A stretch of 64,000 nt of DNA from Candidatus Accumulibacter cognatus. GTDB lineage: Bacteria > Pseudomonadota > Gammaproteobacteria > Burkholderiales > Rhodocyclaceae. The notes under the pieces were generated by a model. The model was not told the DNA's origin and did no database searches. It worked only from the letters and a program-made list of their open reading frames with translations. Below are positions 11,401 to 23,598 of this stretch, piece by piece. How positions within the stretch are numbered: position 1 is the first letter of the stretch; every line of letters begins with the position of its first letter. A program made the position numbers and the translations under genes. The stretch is taken from contig CP058708.1 in assembly GCA_013414765.1 (NCBI GenBank), positions 2,227,553 through 2,291,552 of the forward strand, read 5' to 3'.

Positions 11401-11677
11401 CGTCAATACTTTCCGCAACCCGAAGGGCGACGCCCAGATCGAAATCGAACTCGCACGCTCGACCGAAGACGAAAAGCAGTCACAATTGGCTCGTCTGCAT
11501 GGTTTCCAGTCGCGTAACGCGGCGGCTTCCGGGGCGATGCTCGAACGCCTGAAACAGTCCGTCATCGGCAACGAAAATGTCTTTGAGGTCCTGATGGACG
11601 CGGTTCGTGTCTGCTCGCTCGGTCAGATCACCGGAGCGCTCTATGAGGTGGGCGGGCAGTACCGTCGCAGCATGTAG
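8411..11677 (+). CDS. icmF: Fused isobutyryl-CoA mutase (adenosylcobalamin-dependent, with G-protein chaperone)
   Basis: Start at the ATG at 8411, behind GGAGCG; 1088 residues, the normal length for IcmF. Three modules appear in order. First is a B12-binding domain ([15 protein letters not shown], with [17 protein letters not shown]). A MeaB-like GTPase follows, with P-loop GTGGAGKSS and [12 protein letters not shown]. From about residue 530 comes the acyl-CoA mutase barrel (FGTDP-type region, then [14 protein letters not shown]). The fusion itself, and [11 protein letters not shown] where methylmalonyl-CoA mutases carry HSQTSGWSL, mark it as IcmF rather than MCM. It interconverts isobutyryl-CoA and n-butyryl-CoA; related enzymes also handle isovaleryl/pivalyl-CoA. 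The gene is directly coupled to the following histidine phosphatase: its TAG is immediately followed by that gene's GTG. Confidence 0.95.
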   Translation: MTDLSIAKKLLPYKPKHKVRFVTAASLFDGHDASINIMRRILQSTGAEVIHLGHNRSVQEIVNAALQEDVQGIAITSYQGGHVEFFKYMIDLLKAGGGENIQVFGGGGGVIVPSEIEELHAYGVARVYSPQDGQSMGLQGMINELMAKSDIDIAALAPQEPDAVLAALKAGNRRKLAQIISALENGAYPEALRKKILHAADGLKVPVLGITGTGGAGKSSLTDELVRRFRLDQGDTIRLAIVSIDPSRKRTGGALLGDRIRMNAIEHPNIYMRSLATRETGSEVSAALPEVIAACKLAGFDLVIVETSGIGQGNAAIVPLVDVSLYVMTPEFGAASQLEKIDMLDFADFVAINKFDRKGAEDALRDVRKQYQRNHEAFSQSPDEMPVFGTMAARFHDDGVTALYQAVASKLHALGLKLKKGRLPLIGLRHSSNQRAIVPAKRVRYLAEIAETVRNYHAHTAAQAEIARQRQSLRTAKELFESCGKPADDFAELITLKDGQLDARARKLLDMWPKTVELYAQDEYVVKIRDKEIRTRLTNTSLSGTRIRKVSLPSYRDDGEVLRFLMKENVPGSFPFTAGVFAFKRENEDPTRMFAGEGDAFRTNRRFKKVSEGMPAKRLSTAFDSVTLYGCDPDARPDIYGKVGNSGVSIATLDDMKVLFDGFELCAPTTSVSLTINGPAPIILSMFFNAAIDQQVDKFRVDNDRDPTEDEMQKIRVWVLANVRGTVQADILKEDQGQNTCIFSTEFALKMMGDIQEFFVHNQIGNFYSVSISGYHIAEAGANPISQLAFTLANGFTYVETYLARGMHIDDFAPNLSFFFSNGMDPEYSVIGRVARRIWAVAMKNKYGGNERSQKLKYHIQTSGRSLHAQEMAFNDIRTTLQALIAIYDNCNSLHTNAYDEAITTPTEESVRRAMAIQLIINREWGLAMNENPNQGSFIIEELTDLVEEAVLKEFEAISGRGGVLGAMETGYQRGKIQEESLYYEHKKHDGSFPIVGVNTFRNPKGDAQIEIELARSTEDEKQSQLARLHGFQSRNAAASGAMLERLKQSVIGNENVFEVLMDAVRVCSLGQITGALYEVGGQYRRSM

Positions 11678-12328
11678 GTGATTGCCAGCGAAGAGACAAC
11701 GCGAATCTGCTTGGTCCGGCATGGCGAGACGACCTGGAACGTGGAAAAGCGTATCCAGGGGCAGATCGACATCGGCCTGAATGAGGCTGGCCTGTCACAG
11801 GCAGAAGCAGCGGCGGTCTGGCTGGCTGGCGAGCCGGTGACAGCGCTTTACAGCAGCGACCTGCTACGCACCCGCCAGACCGCCGAGCGCCTCGCCGCCA
11901 GCCTGAAGTTGCGCCCCACCTTGCGGCCGGAGTTCCGTGAGCGGCGCTATGGCATTTTTGAAGGATTGACCTACGATGAATCGCGTGCCAAGTACCCGGC
12001 CGAGTACTTGGCGTTTGAACGACGCGTGCCGGATTTCGTCATTCCACAGGGCGGTGAGAGTCTGCAGCAACTTTACGAGCGCGTGCGTGCCGGTCTGCAG
12101 CGGATTGCCTTCGATCATCGAGGCCAGACGGTGGTGGTCGTCACCCATGGCGGCGTGCTCGATATCGTCAACCGCCTGGTTCGGGGTCACCCTTTGAGCA
12201 AGCCGCGTGACTTTCTGATTCCCAACGCCGGGATCAACTGGGTGAGCATCCGTGACGACTGCTGGAGTCTGGAAACCTGGGGCGAAACCGGGCATCTGGC
12301 CATGGTGGGGCTTGACGAAATGCCGTAG
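11678..12328 (+). CDS. Histidine phosphatase family protein (GpmB/CobC-like)
   Basis: It starts with GTG immediately after the icmF stop codon, so translation is probably coupled. The 216-residue protein has the phosphohistidine motif LVRHGETTWN near the N-terminus, FRERRYGIFEGLTYDE in the middle, and the second catalytic His in VVVVTHGGVLDIV. It belongs to the branch that includes alpha-ribazole-phosphatase (CobC) and broad-specificity phosphatases. Position behind a cobalamin-dependent enzyme gives mild support for a cobalamin-related role. No sequence feature separates that from a general phosphatase, and no other cobalamin gene is in the window. Confidence 0.85.
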   Translation: MIASEETTRICLVRHGETTWNVEKRIQGQIDIGLNEAGLSQAEAAAVWLAGEPVTALYSSDLLRTRQTAERLAASLKLRPTLRPEFRERRYGIFEGLTYDESRAKYPAEYLAFERRVPDFVIPQGGESLQQLYERVRAGLQRIAFDHRGQTVVVVTHGGVLDIVNRLVRGHPLSKPRDFLIPNAGINWVSIRDDCWSLETWGETGHLAMVGLDEMP

Positions 12329-12353
12329 CGATGGATTTATTCTCCGCCTTGGC

Positions 12354-12731
12354 TTACTGAGCGAGGTGCCAGACGCCGTTCAAACCGTCACCGGTCTTGT
12401 CGCCAGGCTTCTGATCCTTGGCCCAGAAGTACAGTGGCTTGCTCTTGTAGGCCCACTGTTTGCTGCCGTCGTCACGGGTGATGATGCTCCAGTGGCCGCT
12501 TGCCTGGTCTCCTTCAGCAGCCATCAGGGGCGGCCAGTTGGTCGCACATGGGCCATTGCAGGCGCTCTTGCCTGCGCTGTCCTTGTCGAAGACATAGAGG
12601 GTCATCCCATTGTTGCCGACCAGCATCCCTCCCTCATTGCGGGCCGGCGGGGCCGTTTCGGCCGTTGCGATAGTGGCGTACAGGACTGAGGCGATGGCAA
12701 GGGTGCGAATAGAGAAGGGGAGAGCGTTCAC
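12354..12731 (-). CDS. Secreted protein with repeated Yx(FWY)xxD motifs (COG4315 type)
   Basis: 125 residues, starting at a GTG (12729-12731) that follows AAGGAG with good spacing. A signal peptide ends around TIATAETAPPA. The mature part has two copies of the small repeat characteristic of this family: GMTLYVFDKDSAGKSACNG and KPLYFWAKDQKPGD, with a CNGPCATNWPPL segment between them. Function in the family is unknown; members are usually periplasmic or lipoproteins. It is convergent with the histidine phosphatase gene; the stop codons are only about 25 bp apart. Confidence 0.8.
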   Translation of the reverse strand: MNALPFSIRTLAIASVLYATIATAETAPPARNEGGMLVGNNGMTLYVFDKDSAGKSACNGPCATNWPPLMAAEGDQASGHWSIITRDDGSKQWAYKSKPLYFWAKDQKPGDKTGDGLNGVWHLAQ

Positions 12732-12818
12732 AGAAATCTCCTTTTGCGGTGGCTGGAGTGTGAATATCGACGATGATCCGCCGGGTTGAGCGGGGTCTGT
12801 CGCGCAGACGACGCCAGC

Positions 12819-13250
12819 TTAGCCGGTGATATATTTTGCCATTTGCTGGATGATGAACTGTTGTTCGCAGATCGTTTCCTTGACCACATCGCCGATGGAA
12901 ACGATCCCGAGGACTTTGCCCTCGTCGTCGAGAACCGGCAGGTGGCGGATGTGCTTGTCCGTCATGATCGCCATGCACTCGTCGACCGTCCGGTCGGGGG
13001 TCACATAAAGCACCTTGTCCGTCATGATCGCGCGCACCGGCGTATCTTTCGACGCCTTGCCGAAGAGGATCACCTTGCGGGCGTAATCACGCTCGGAGAA
13101 GATCCCGACAAGTTGCTCCTTATCGAGCACGAGGAGCGCGCCAACGTTGGCATCGGACATCACTTGCAGGGCGTAAAACACAGGATCGTCCGGCGAGACG
13201 GTGACCAGTGGCCCGCTTTTGTCGGCGAGGATTTGCCTGAGAGTCTTCAT
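12819..13250 (-). CDS. Tandem CBS-domain protein
   Basis: 143 residues from the ATG at 13250, which is preceded by AAAGGAC at normal spacing (an upstream ATG at 13313 has no such site). The protein is almost entirely one Bateman module: CBS1 spans TVSPDDPVFYALQVMSDANVG through GIFSERDYARKV, and CBS2 spans VRAIMTDKVLYVTPDRTVDE through GIVSIGDVVKETI. Stand-alone CBS pairs bind adenine nucleotides or NAD(H) and regulate partner proteins. No partner is obvious here. It has its own promoter-sized gap on both sides. Confidence 0.88.
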   Translation of the reverse strand: MKTLRQILADKSGPLVTVSPDDPVFYALQVMSDANVGALLVLDKEQLVGIFSERDYARKVILFGKASKDTPVRAIMTDKVLYVTPDRTVDECMAIMTDKHIRHLPVLDDEGKVLGIVSIGDVVKETICEQQFIIQQMAKYITG

Positions 13251-13378
13251 GAAGCGTCCTTTCGGGTCTTGGAGACACACCACATGATAGAGGGTCAGCA
13301 CGCTCCGTGCCAAGGAGAATGCGGAACGTCCGACGACAAGGCGATACGGGAGTGGTACGGGGCGCGCCGCATCACGGT

Positions 13379-14014
13379 CTAGCGCAGACCGGCTGCGTAC
13401 TCGGCGATGGCATCGATCTGGCGGTCGGAGAGCTTGCCGGCGATGGTTCGCATCACTTTTTCCGCATCATTGGCTCGCTCATGGCTGCGAAAGATTTTTA
13501 ACTGGTTGGCCGTGTACTCTGCATACTGTCCGGCCAGCCGCGGATATTGCGCCGGCAGGCCGGCGCCGGCCGGACCGTGGCAACCGGCACAGGCCGGGAT
13601 GCCTTTCTCGAAGTCCCCCCCGCGCCATAGCGTTTTGCCTTCAGCCAACAGCTTTTCTTCCTTGGCCGCCGAAGGTTTCATCTTTTGCTGCGAGAAGTAC
13701 ACGGACAGACTCTTCATGTCCTCGTCTGACAGTGCCGCAACCATGCCGCCCATGATCGCGTTATTACGTACCGCCGGTTTTCCATCGACCGCCTTGAAAT
13801 TGCTCAACTGCTTGTAGAGATACTCGGGAATCTGGCCGGCGAGGATCGGATTGGCCGGTGCCGGGCTGTTGCCATCGGCCCCGTGACAGGCAATACACAT
13901 GCCTTCAGCGATTTCCTTGGCCTTCGTCAAGTCAACCTTGGTCTTTGCCTGTTCTGCTGCGAAGACGGAGAAACTGGCGGCCAGGAGAACCGCGAGTGTC
14001 GTTGTACGAATCAT
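13379..14014 (-). CDS. Diheme cytochrome c4, periplasmic electron carrier
   Basis: 211 residues from the ATG at 14014 (GGGAG seven bases upstream; the longer form from 14068 lacks a proper signal peptide start). The signal peptide is MIRTTTLAVLLAASFSVFAAE. Two class I cytochrome c domains follow, each with one heme site: CIACH around residue 43 and CAGCH around residue 145. The GMVAALSDEDMKSL and RTIAGKLSDRQIDAIAEY helices supply the Met-ligand regions. Cytochrome c4 passes electrons from the bc1 complex to terminal oxidases or nitrite/nitric oxide reductases, which fits the nir genes further on. The linkage c4 - engB - hemB is common in betaproteobacteria. It is divergent from engB. Confidence 0.92.
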   Translation of the reverse strand: MIRTTTLAVLLAASFSVFAAEQAKTKVDLTKAKEIAEGMCIACHGADGNSPAPANPILAGQIPEYLYKQLSNFKAVDGKPAVRNNAIMGGMVAALSDEDMKSLSVYFSQQKMKPSAAKEEKLLAEGKTLWRGGDFEKGIPACAGCHGPAGAGLPAQYPRLAGQYAEYTANQLKIFRSHERANDAEKVMRTIAGKLSDRQIDAIAEYAAGLR

Positions 14015-14073
14015 GTCCAAACTCCCAAAGACAACAATGACTGAGCTGAGGCCGGAGAAGCGATGCAATAAAG

Positions 14074-14090
14074 CTGATATTCTATATCAG
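14074..14090. promoter_or_regulatory. Small inverted repeat in the cytochrome c4 / engB divergent promoter region
   Basis: CTGATAT-TCT-ATATCAG is a perfect 7-bp dyad between two divergent genes. It could be an operator, or simply an AT-rich promoter element. No known factor is recognised. Confidence 0.3.
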
Positions 14091-14169
14091 TTTGCCGTTC
14101 GGGCGCGCACCCCGCGTCGTCCCATATACACCATCCACTACACATTACACACTCTTCCCGGGTTCATTC

Positions 14170-14872
14170 ATGCCTCTCTTCCAGCAGGCGGTCTTTCATA
14201 CGACAGTTGCCCACTTGCGTGATCTGCCGACCGATTCTCAATGTGAAATCGCTTTCGCGGGTCGTTCCAATTCCGGCAAGTCGTCGGCGATCAACACCCT
14301 GGCCAATCATTCACGGCTGGCTTTCGTTTCCAAGACGCCGGGGCGGACGCAGCATCTGAACTATTTTCGGGTCGAAGACGGCAAGTACTTCGTTGACCTG
14401 CCCGGCTACGGTTTTGCCAAGGCACCCGAGGAAATCCGATCGCAGTGGGAGGGTTTGCTGGCCCCCTATTTGCGGCGGCGTGTCGCATTGTCCGGTCTGG
14501 TTCTGATCATGGATAGTCGCCACCCGCTGACCGAACTGGACCTGCAGATGCTGAGCTGGTTTGTTCCGACCGGCAAGCCTGTCCATGTTCTGCTCTCCAA
14601 GGCCGACAAGCTTTCCCGCCAAGAGCAGGTGCTCGCATTTCGCCAGGTACAGAAGGTGCTGCAGGAAATTGGCGGCAACTGTACCCTGCAACTTTTTTCC
14701 AGCTTGAACAGGTCGGGAGTGGCGGAGGCGGAAGAGGTTCTGGGCGCTTGGCTTGGCTTGGCCAGGAAACCGCAGCCATCGCCGCAGACCGGCTTGGCCA
14801 TAGAGAAAGCGACCCGCCCGAAGAAGCGCAGTGCCATCGGCTGGGGGGCCCGTAGCCATGCCGGGAAGCGCT

Positions 14873-14874
<2 letters not shown>
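14170..14874 (+). CDS. engB: Ribosome-biogenesis GTPase EngB (YihA/YsxC)
   Basis: 234 residues from the ATG at 14170. Upstream in-frame ATG 14092 would add an untypical Pro-rich extension. G motifs are intact: G1 [10 protein letters not shown]2 region [13 protein letters not shown]3 [11 protein letters not shown] and G4 LSKADKL. The C-terminal tail is basic ([11 protein letters not shown]). EngB assists late assembly of the large ribosomal subunit. Its stop codon overlaps the U-tract of the leftward small RNA described at 14873, so the two transcripts converge. Confidence 0.95.
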
Positions 14875-17161
<2,287 letters not shown>

Positions 17162-17169
<8 letters not shown>

Positions 17170-20100
17170 TGAGAAAGCACCTTTCGTACTCATCAAACGG
17201 CATCGGCCGGCCATGCAGGTAACCCTGCATTTCGTCGCAGCCTTCGCGGGTCAGAAATTCCTGTTGTGCCTCGTTCTCGACGCCCTCGGCAATGACCGTC
17301 AACTGCAGGCTGTGGGCAAGCGCAATCACCGCGCGCACGATGGCACCATCCTCGGTGCTGCCGGGAAGTCCGCGCACAAAGCTCTGATCGACCTTGAGCT
17401 TGTTGAGTGGCAGACGTTTCAGATAGGCCAGCGAAGAGTAACCGGTACCGAAATCGTCGATCACCAGGCTCAGGCCCATGGACTGCAGCTTATCGAGCGC
17501 CTGTGCGCTGTTCTCGGCATGGCTCATGATGGCACTTTCGGTGATTTCCAGTTCGAGGAATTGCGCTGGCAGCTGCGAGGTCTTCAAGGTCTTGCGAGCG
17601 GTCTCCTGGATTCGGCCGCGTACAAATTCGACGCCGGAAACGTTGACCGACAGAACTCCCGGATGGCGACCCTCAGCGATCCATGCGGACCACTGACTGC
17701 TGGCAGTCTGTTGAACCCATTCACCGATCTGAACAATCATTCCGGATTCCTCGGCCAGTTTGATGAATTCACCCGGCATCACCAGGCCGTGCTCAGGGCG
17801 CAACCAGCGTACCAGCGCTTCGGCCCCGAGCACCTTGCCGGTTTTCAGGGAAAACTGGGGTTGCAGGTAGACCCGTAATTCGTCGCGCTCGACAGCTCGT
17901 CGCAGGTCGGTCTCCATCTGCAGACGCGCCAGTGAGGACTGCGTCAGCACCTTGGTGAAAAATTCATAGGCGTTGCGGCCACGCTCCTTGGCACGGTACA
18001 TCGCGACATCGGCATTCTTCATCAGCGTCTCGGGGTCCGCGCCGTCTTCCGGAAAGAGGCTGATGCCGATGCTGGCGCCGACGTAGAATTCCTGTTCGAC
18101 GGTCACCGGAGAATTCTGCAGTGTATTGAGGATCTTCTCTGCGATGTGCGAGACGGCGGCCGGATCGACGATGTCCTCGATGATGATCAAAAATTCGTCG
18201 CCTCCGAGTCGGCCGACGGTGTCCGCTTCTCGCATCAGTCTGCTCAGGCGCCTCGCCACTTCGCAGAGAACGCGATCACCTACCTGATGGCCGAGGGTGT
18301 CGTTGATGTTCTTGAAGCGATCGAGATCGATGAACAGGACAGCCAGTCCAGTCTCGTCGCGGTGGGCGCGCTGCAAGGCCTTGTGCAACCGGTCGCCAAG
18401 AAGCAAGCGGTTGGGCAGACTGGTCAGCGGATCGTGATGTGCTTGGTGATCGAGTTGATCGTGGGCCTTCCGCAGGGCAGTGATGTCGGAGAACACGCCG
18501 ACATAGTGCGTGAGTTGTCCATCAGGGTCATGAACAGCGCTGATCGTCAGCGATTCCAGGAAAGTCTCGCCGTCCTTGCGCCGGTTCCAGAGCTCGCCCC
18601 GCCAGCGCCCGAAACGGCCAAGAACCTGCCACAATTCCCGGTAAAAGGCAGCATCCTGCAGTCCGGACTGCAGGATGCGCGGGTTACTCCCGATCACTTC
18701 ATCCTCGCGGTAACCGGTGATCTCGGTGAATGCACGGTTCACGGCAATGATGCGGCCATTCGGTGCGGTGATGATGATGCCTTCGGCGCTGCTGTCGAAG
18801 ACCGTTGCGGCCTGTTGCAGGCGAGCCTCCATGCGCTTTCGATCCGTGATATCGAGTATCACTCCAACCAGACCGCCGTTGGCATCGCCAGGTTTGCCAT
18901 AGGTCGCTTTGTGAAAGATCACGTCACGCATGCAACCGTCAGCGTGCAGGACTTTCGCTTCGTACACTTGTGAACCCGACTGCCGGAACAATTCGTTGTC
19001 GGCAGTCTGGTAGCGGTCGGCCAGCTCGCGGGGGGAGATATCGTGGACGGTGGCGCCGATGACCTCACTGCGTGTCCGACCGATGAATTCGAGAAAGGCC
19101 TGATTGCATCCGAGATAAAGTCCTTCCCGATTCTTGTAGAAGACTGGGCCGGGAATCGCCTCGATCAATTGGCGCATGAAATGAAGCTGTTGCGACAACT
19201 CGAGGGTGCGTTCGGCCACCCGCTGCTCGAGTTCAAGATGACTTCGCCGTAGTGCTCGTTCGGCCGCACGCTGTGCCGTCACATCCTCGAAGGTCCAGAT
19301 CCAGGTTTCGCCCTCCTGGCGGTCGCCAATGATGCGGCCAATCGCATGCACCCAGATCGGTGTGCCGTCGCGCCGGCAATACAGGAGTTCGCCGTCAAAG
19401 GTGCCAGTCGCCGCAGCGTTCCCGTAGGCCAGGCGTCCGGCCTCTTCCCAAGCCTCGTGGCTGGCGAACAGGATGCGCGTAGAGAGCCCCCGCAGACCCC
19501 CTGGCGGGTAGCCGAAAATCTCCTCGCAACGGCGATTGCAGCGCAGGAAGGTGCGTTCGCGCTGGTAGGATATTCCAATCATCGCGTTGTCAAAGATCAG
19601 CTGCTGTTCCCAGAGGCTTTCCACCAGGGCCTCTTCAGCCGCTCGACGTGCAGTGACGTCCTCGTACAGCCAGACATGGCCTTGGTCAGGGTTGGCCGGG
19701 TCAATCAGACTGCCGGTTACCTGGCACCAGATCGGGGTGCCGTCGCTCTTGCAGTACTCCATCTCGGCGACGAATTTCCCGGATTCATCGATTCCCTTGT
19801 AGGCTCGTTCGCCTGCTTCGCTCCAAGCGGCTTCACTGGAGAACAGGATGCGCGTGGACTGACCAAGCATTTGCCCCGGCGAATGGCCGAAGATTCGCTC
19901 GAAGCTCGGATTGCAGCGCTGGATGATGCGATCGCGCAGGAAAACGATGCCAATCGGCGCACGTTCGAAAATCAGCGTCTGTTCTCGCAACAGGGCATCC
20001 ATGGCGCTGCTCGTCTGGCGCTTTTCGGTGACATCTTCGTACAGCCAGACATAACCTTCGTCTGGGTTCGCCGGGTTGATCATGCTGCCGGTGATGTGAC

Positions 20101-20770
20101 ACCACAGCCTTGAGCCATCGCGTCGATGGAAGAGTGTGTCGCCGTGGTAGATGCCGGTTTCGGCAATCGCCGCGTAAGCCGTGCGGCCGGTGGCAAGCCA
20201 GGCCTCTTCACTTGGATAGTAGAGGCGGGTTGATTGGCCGATCAACTCGTCCGGCGCATAACCCAGGATCTCGGAAAAACGTCGGTTGCAACGCTGAATG
20301 ATTCGATCCCGGAGGATCACGATGCCGGTTTCGGCATTCTGGAAAATGAGTTGCTGCTCGCGTAGCAGGCGGGCGCCGGCCTCGCGATCGTGGACTTCCC
20401 GGGTGATGTCGCGGACGATCCAGACCGTGGCCTGGCCGGGTTCTGCGGGATCGATGGCGCTAGCGATCAGGTGTGCAATGAAGGTGCTGCCGTCGCGACG
20501 TGCCAGTTGGGTTTCGAGATCCACGACCTGGACATTTCCCAACTGCAAACGTGCTTGCCGACGCAGGGCATCGCAGGCTTCGCTGTTCGGGTGGAAGACG
20601 ACATCCGGCTGTCCCACCAGGGTCCCGGCCGGCCAACCGAAAAGCTCCTCGGCACGCTGGTTGCATCGGTAGACGCGGCGGCTACGCGTACACACCACGG
20701 CGATTCCAGAGTGGTCGAGGATGGCTTTGTATTCAAGGAATTGTTGCTGCAGTGCGGCGGATTCTCTCAA
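17162..20770 (-). CDS. Soluble multi-PAS diguanylate cyclase/phosphodiesterase (GGDEF-EAL)
   Basis: 1202 residues without a transmembrane segment. Six PAS/PAC units occupy about residues 10-770. Units 2-4 are clearly tandem duplicates (repeated IFxxAxxGIxxxRDRxIxRCNxRFxEIxGYxP and GYVWLYEDVT). A GGDEF domain follows with intact active-site LGGDEFLI and an I-site-like spacing upstream, then an EAL domain with GAEALVRW, DDFGTGYSSLAYL and GVENEAQQEFL. Both catalytic centres look intact, so the protein could make or degrade c-di-GMP depending on PAS input. It overlaps and probably co-transcribes the acyltransferase gene. A perfect 25-bp inverted repeat lies 60 bp upstream of its start. Confidence 0.95.
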
Positions 20771-20830
20771 GACACTGATTCCAAAAGATGGCCTAAAACG
20801 GAGTCTACATGATGACCGAGGTGCGTCAAT

Positions 20831-20885
20831 GTCGACCGGGAGCCTAATGTAGACCGGGATGGTCTACATTAGGCTCCCGGTCGAC
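20831..20885. repeat. Perfect 25-bp inverted repeat with 5-bp loop
   Basis: Arms 20831-20855 and 20861-20885 are exact reverse complements, separated by GGGAT; the arm begins GTCGACCGGG and ends at the loop with GTAGACC. The right arm contains the stop codon and last codons of the HAD gene. No T-tract follows on either strand, so it is not a standard intrinsic terminator. It may stabilise the 3' end of the argB-HAD transcript, block read-through into the GGDEF/EAL gene, or be an assembly artefact (palindromic read joining). Confidence 0.9.
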
Positions 20886-21532
20886 AAGCATCGTAAACAA
20901 CGCGGCAGATCGAGAATGGAAACCAGCCGCAGGTCAACAAAGGAAGGCTGGCGAGTACTGCCACTCACCCACACGGTTTGCATGCCCAGTCGTTTCGCCA
21001 TCTGCAGATTGGCCAGGGAATCTTCGACCATGATGCAGCGATGGGTGGGCAAACGCTCGCAGCGCAGCAGGTGGCGAAAGCCGCCAATCGCCGGCTTGGG
21101 TTGAAAGCGGAGACGTTCGATGGAGTAGACTGCGTCGAAGCAGGTGTCGATACCGGCGAGTTCAAGGACTGCCTCGCTGTAGTGCAGCGGCGCATTGGAG
21201 AAGACGATCTTGCGTCCCGGCAAGCCCAGCAGCATGGTCCGCAGCCCGCGCTCCAGAACCAGCATCTGTTTTAGGTTGGGAAACTGGTGCGTATGCCAGA
21301 GGAAATGCCGTGGATCGGTTCCGTGATGACGCATCAGGCCGAGCAGCGTGGCCCCGTAGCGCTGCCAGTAGTCCTGTCGGATGCGCGTCGCTGCCTGTTC
21401 GTCAACGCCCAGGTGGTCACGGATATAGGTGACCATTGCGGAGTTGAGGTGTGGGAAGATATGTGGGCTGGCGTTGTGCAGCGTGTTGTCGAGGTCGAAT
21501 AGCCAGACCGGCGAGGCTGCCTTGAGAACCAT
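20864..21532 (-). CDS. HAD-superfamily pyrimidine 5'-nucleotidase-like hydrolase
   Basis: 222 residues. HAD motif I is WLFDLDNTLHNASP, motif II is IVFSNAP, the Lys is in RFQPKPAI and motif III/IV is CIMVEDSLANLQMAK. This is the Sdt1/HAD-IA subgroup that follows argB in many betaproteobacteria; characterised members dephosphorylate pyrimidine nucleotides. It starts 7 bp after the argB stop, so the two form an operon. The last residues (STGSLM) are encoded inside the 25-bp inverted repeat, so the C-terminus may have been altered by that repeat. Confidence 0.87.
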   Translation of the reverse strand: MVLKAASPVWLFDLDNTLHNASPHIFPHLNSAMVTYIRDHLGVDEQAATRIRQDYWQRYGATLLGLMRHHGTDPRHFLWHTHQFPNLKQMLVLERGLRTMLLGLPGRKIVFSNAPLHYSEAVLELAGIDTCFDAVYSIERLRFQPKPAIGGFRHLLRCERLPTHRCIMVEDSLANLQMAKRLGMQTVWVSGSTRQPSFVDLRLVSILDLPRCLRCLSTGSLM

Positions 21533-21539
21533 CCTTCGG

Positions 21540-22457
<918 letters not shown>

Positions 22458-22521
22458 TTACCCGGCGCTGCCGGAATCACCAAGGCAAGAAGAATGGACG
22501 GGGTACGTATGAAAGTGTCTG

Positions 22522-23421
22522 GTGAATAACTATCGGGGCCGTTTCGCACCTTCCCCGACAGGTCCGCTGCACTTCGGCTCGCTGGTTGCCGCGGTCGGCA
22601 GCTATCTTGACGCGCGAGCCAACGGTGGCGAATGGCTGTTGCGCATTGAAGACCTTGACCGGTCGCGGGCGCGGCAGGAGGCTGCAGACGCCATCCAACG
22701 CACGCTCGAAGCCTTCGCCTTTGAGTGGGATGGCGAGGTGGTGATACAGAGCCGGCGTCTGGATCACTATCATGCGGCATTGACCTGCCTGCAACGCGAT
22801 GGCGAGGCGTATCCCTGTGCCTGCTCGCGGCGCGAGATTGCCGCCTGCGCGCCAGCACTGGCAGTCGACGGCGGCCTGGTCTATCCGGGAAGCTGCCGTG
22901 CCGGTCTGGCGGCGGGACGTGCGCCGCGCGCTTGGAGAATGCGTGTTCCGGATCGCGAGATCGCATTCGACGATCGCGTACAGGGACCGGTACAGCAGAA
23001 CCTGGCGCGCGCGGTAGGCGACTTCATTCTGCTGCGTGCCGATGGTCAGTATGCCTACCAGTTGGCAGTAGTCGTCGACGACGCGACACAGGGAGTCAAT
23101 GCCGTGGTGCGCGGCGTCGACCTGCTCGAATCGACGGCACGCCAGATCTGGCTGCAGCAACGCCTGGCGCTGCCGACACCGACTTACGCACACCTGCCGG
23201 TGGTGACCAATGCGGCCGGAGAGAAACTTTCCAAGCAGACGCGCGCCGCTGCCGTCGATGCTGCGGGTGGTAGTGCGGTACTTGCCGCCGCGCTGCACTT
23301 TCTTGGCCACCCGGTGCCGCAGGAGGTCTGTAGTGGACCTTTGCACGACTTCTGGCGATGGGCGATTGCTGCCTGGTCGATGGCGCGGGTGCCGGTGCAG
23401 CGCGGGGTCTTTCCGGGTTAA
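22522..23421 (+). CDS. gluQ: Glutamyl-Q tRNA(Asp) synthetase
   Basis: 299 residues from a GTG start (VNNYRGRFAPSPTG). It is a truncated class I GluRS paralogue lacking the anticodon-binding domain. It loads glutamate onto queuosine of tRNA-Asp. Motifs: APSPTGPLHFGSL (HIGH equivalent), the zinc-site cysteines in YPCACSRREIAAC and YPGSCR, and KLSKQ (KMSKS equivalent). The length fits GluQ and excludes full GluRS. Its TAA lies in the first bases of the dispersed repeat at 23418. Confidence 0.95.
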   Translation: MNNYRGRFAPSPTGPLHFGSLVAAVGSYLDARANGGEWLLRIEDLDRSRARQEAADAIQRTLEAFAFEWDGEVVIQSRRLDHYHAALTCLQRDGEAYPCACSRREIAACAPALAVDGGLVYPGSCRAGLAAGRAPRAWRMRVPDREIAFDDRVQGPVQQNLARAVGDFILLRADGQYAYQLAVVVDDATQGVNAVVRGVDLLESTARQIWLQQRLALPTPTYAHLPVVTNAAGEKLSKQTRAAAVDAAGGSAVLAAALHFLGHPVPQEVCSGPLHDFWRWAIAAWSMARVPVQRGVFPG

Positions 23422-23598
23422 TGTGAAAGTCGCGTCAGCGACTCACGAATTTCCCCTCTCCACTTGCGGGGGCGGCGGGGTTTCGCGGAGAACTGCTCCG
23501 CGCCGCCGTAGCCGGCCCGCGATGCAGCGCGGGCCGTGGGAGAGGAAAACGGTCATGATTTTCATGATCGGGGTTGCCCGGAATAGTCATGACCGTTA
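23418..23598 (-). repeat. Dispersed repeat, copy A (fills the gluQ-clsB convergent gap)
   Basis: On the minus strand it begins TAACGGTCATGACTATTCC, continues through CCCCGATCATG and ends GTCGCTGACGCGACTTTCACATTAA. The same ends and order occur at 63684-63803 on the plus strand, with a different central hairpin. Here the centre is a long GC-rich palindromic block (about 23470-23545). The first and last triplets supply the TAA stop codons of both clsB and gluQ. Confidence 0.85.
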
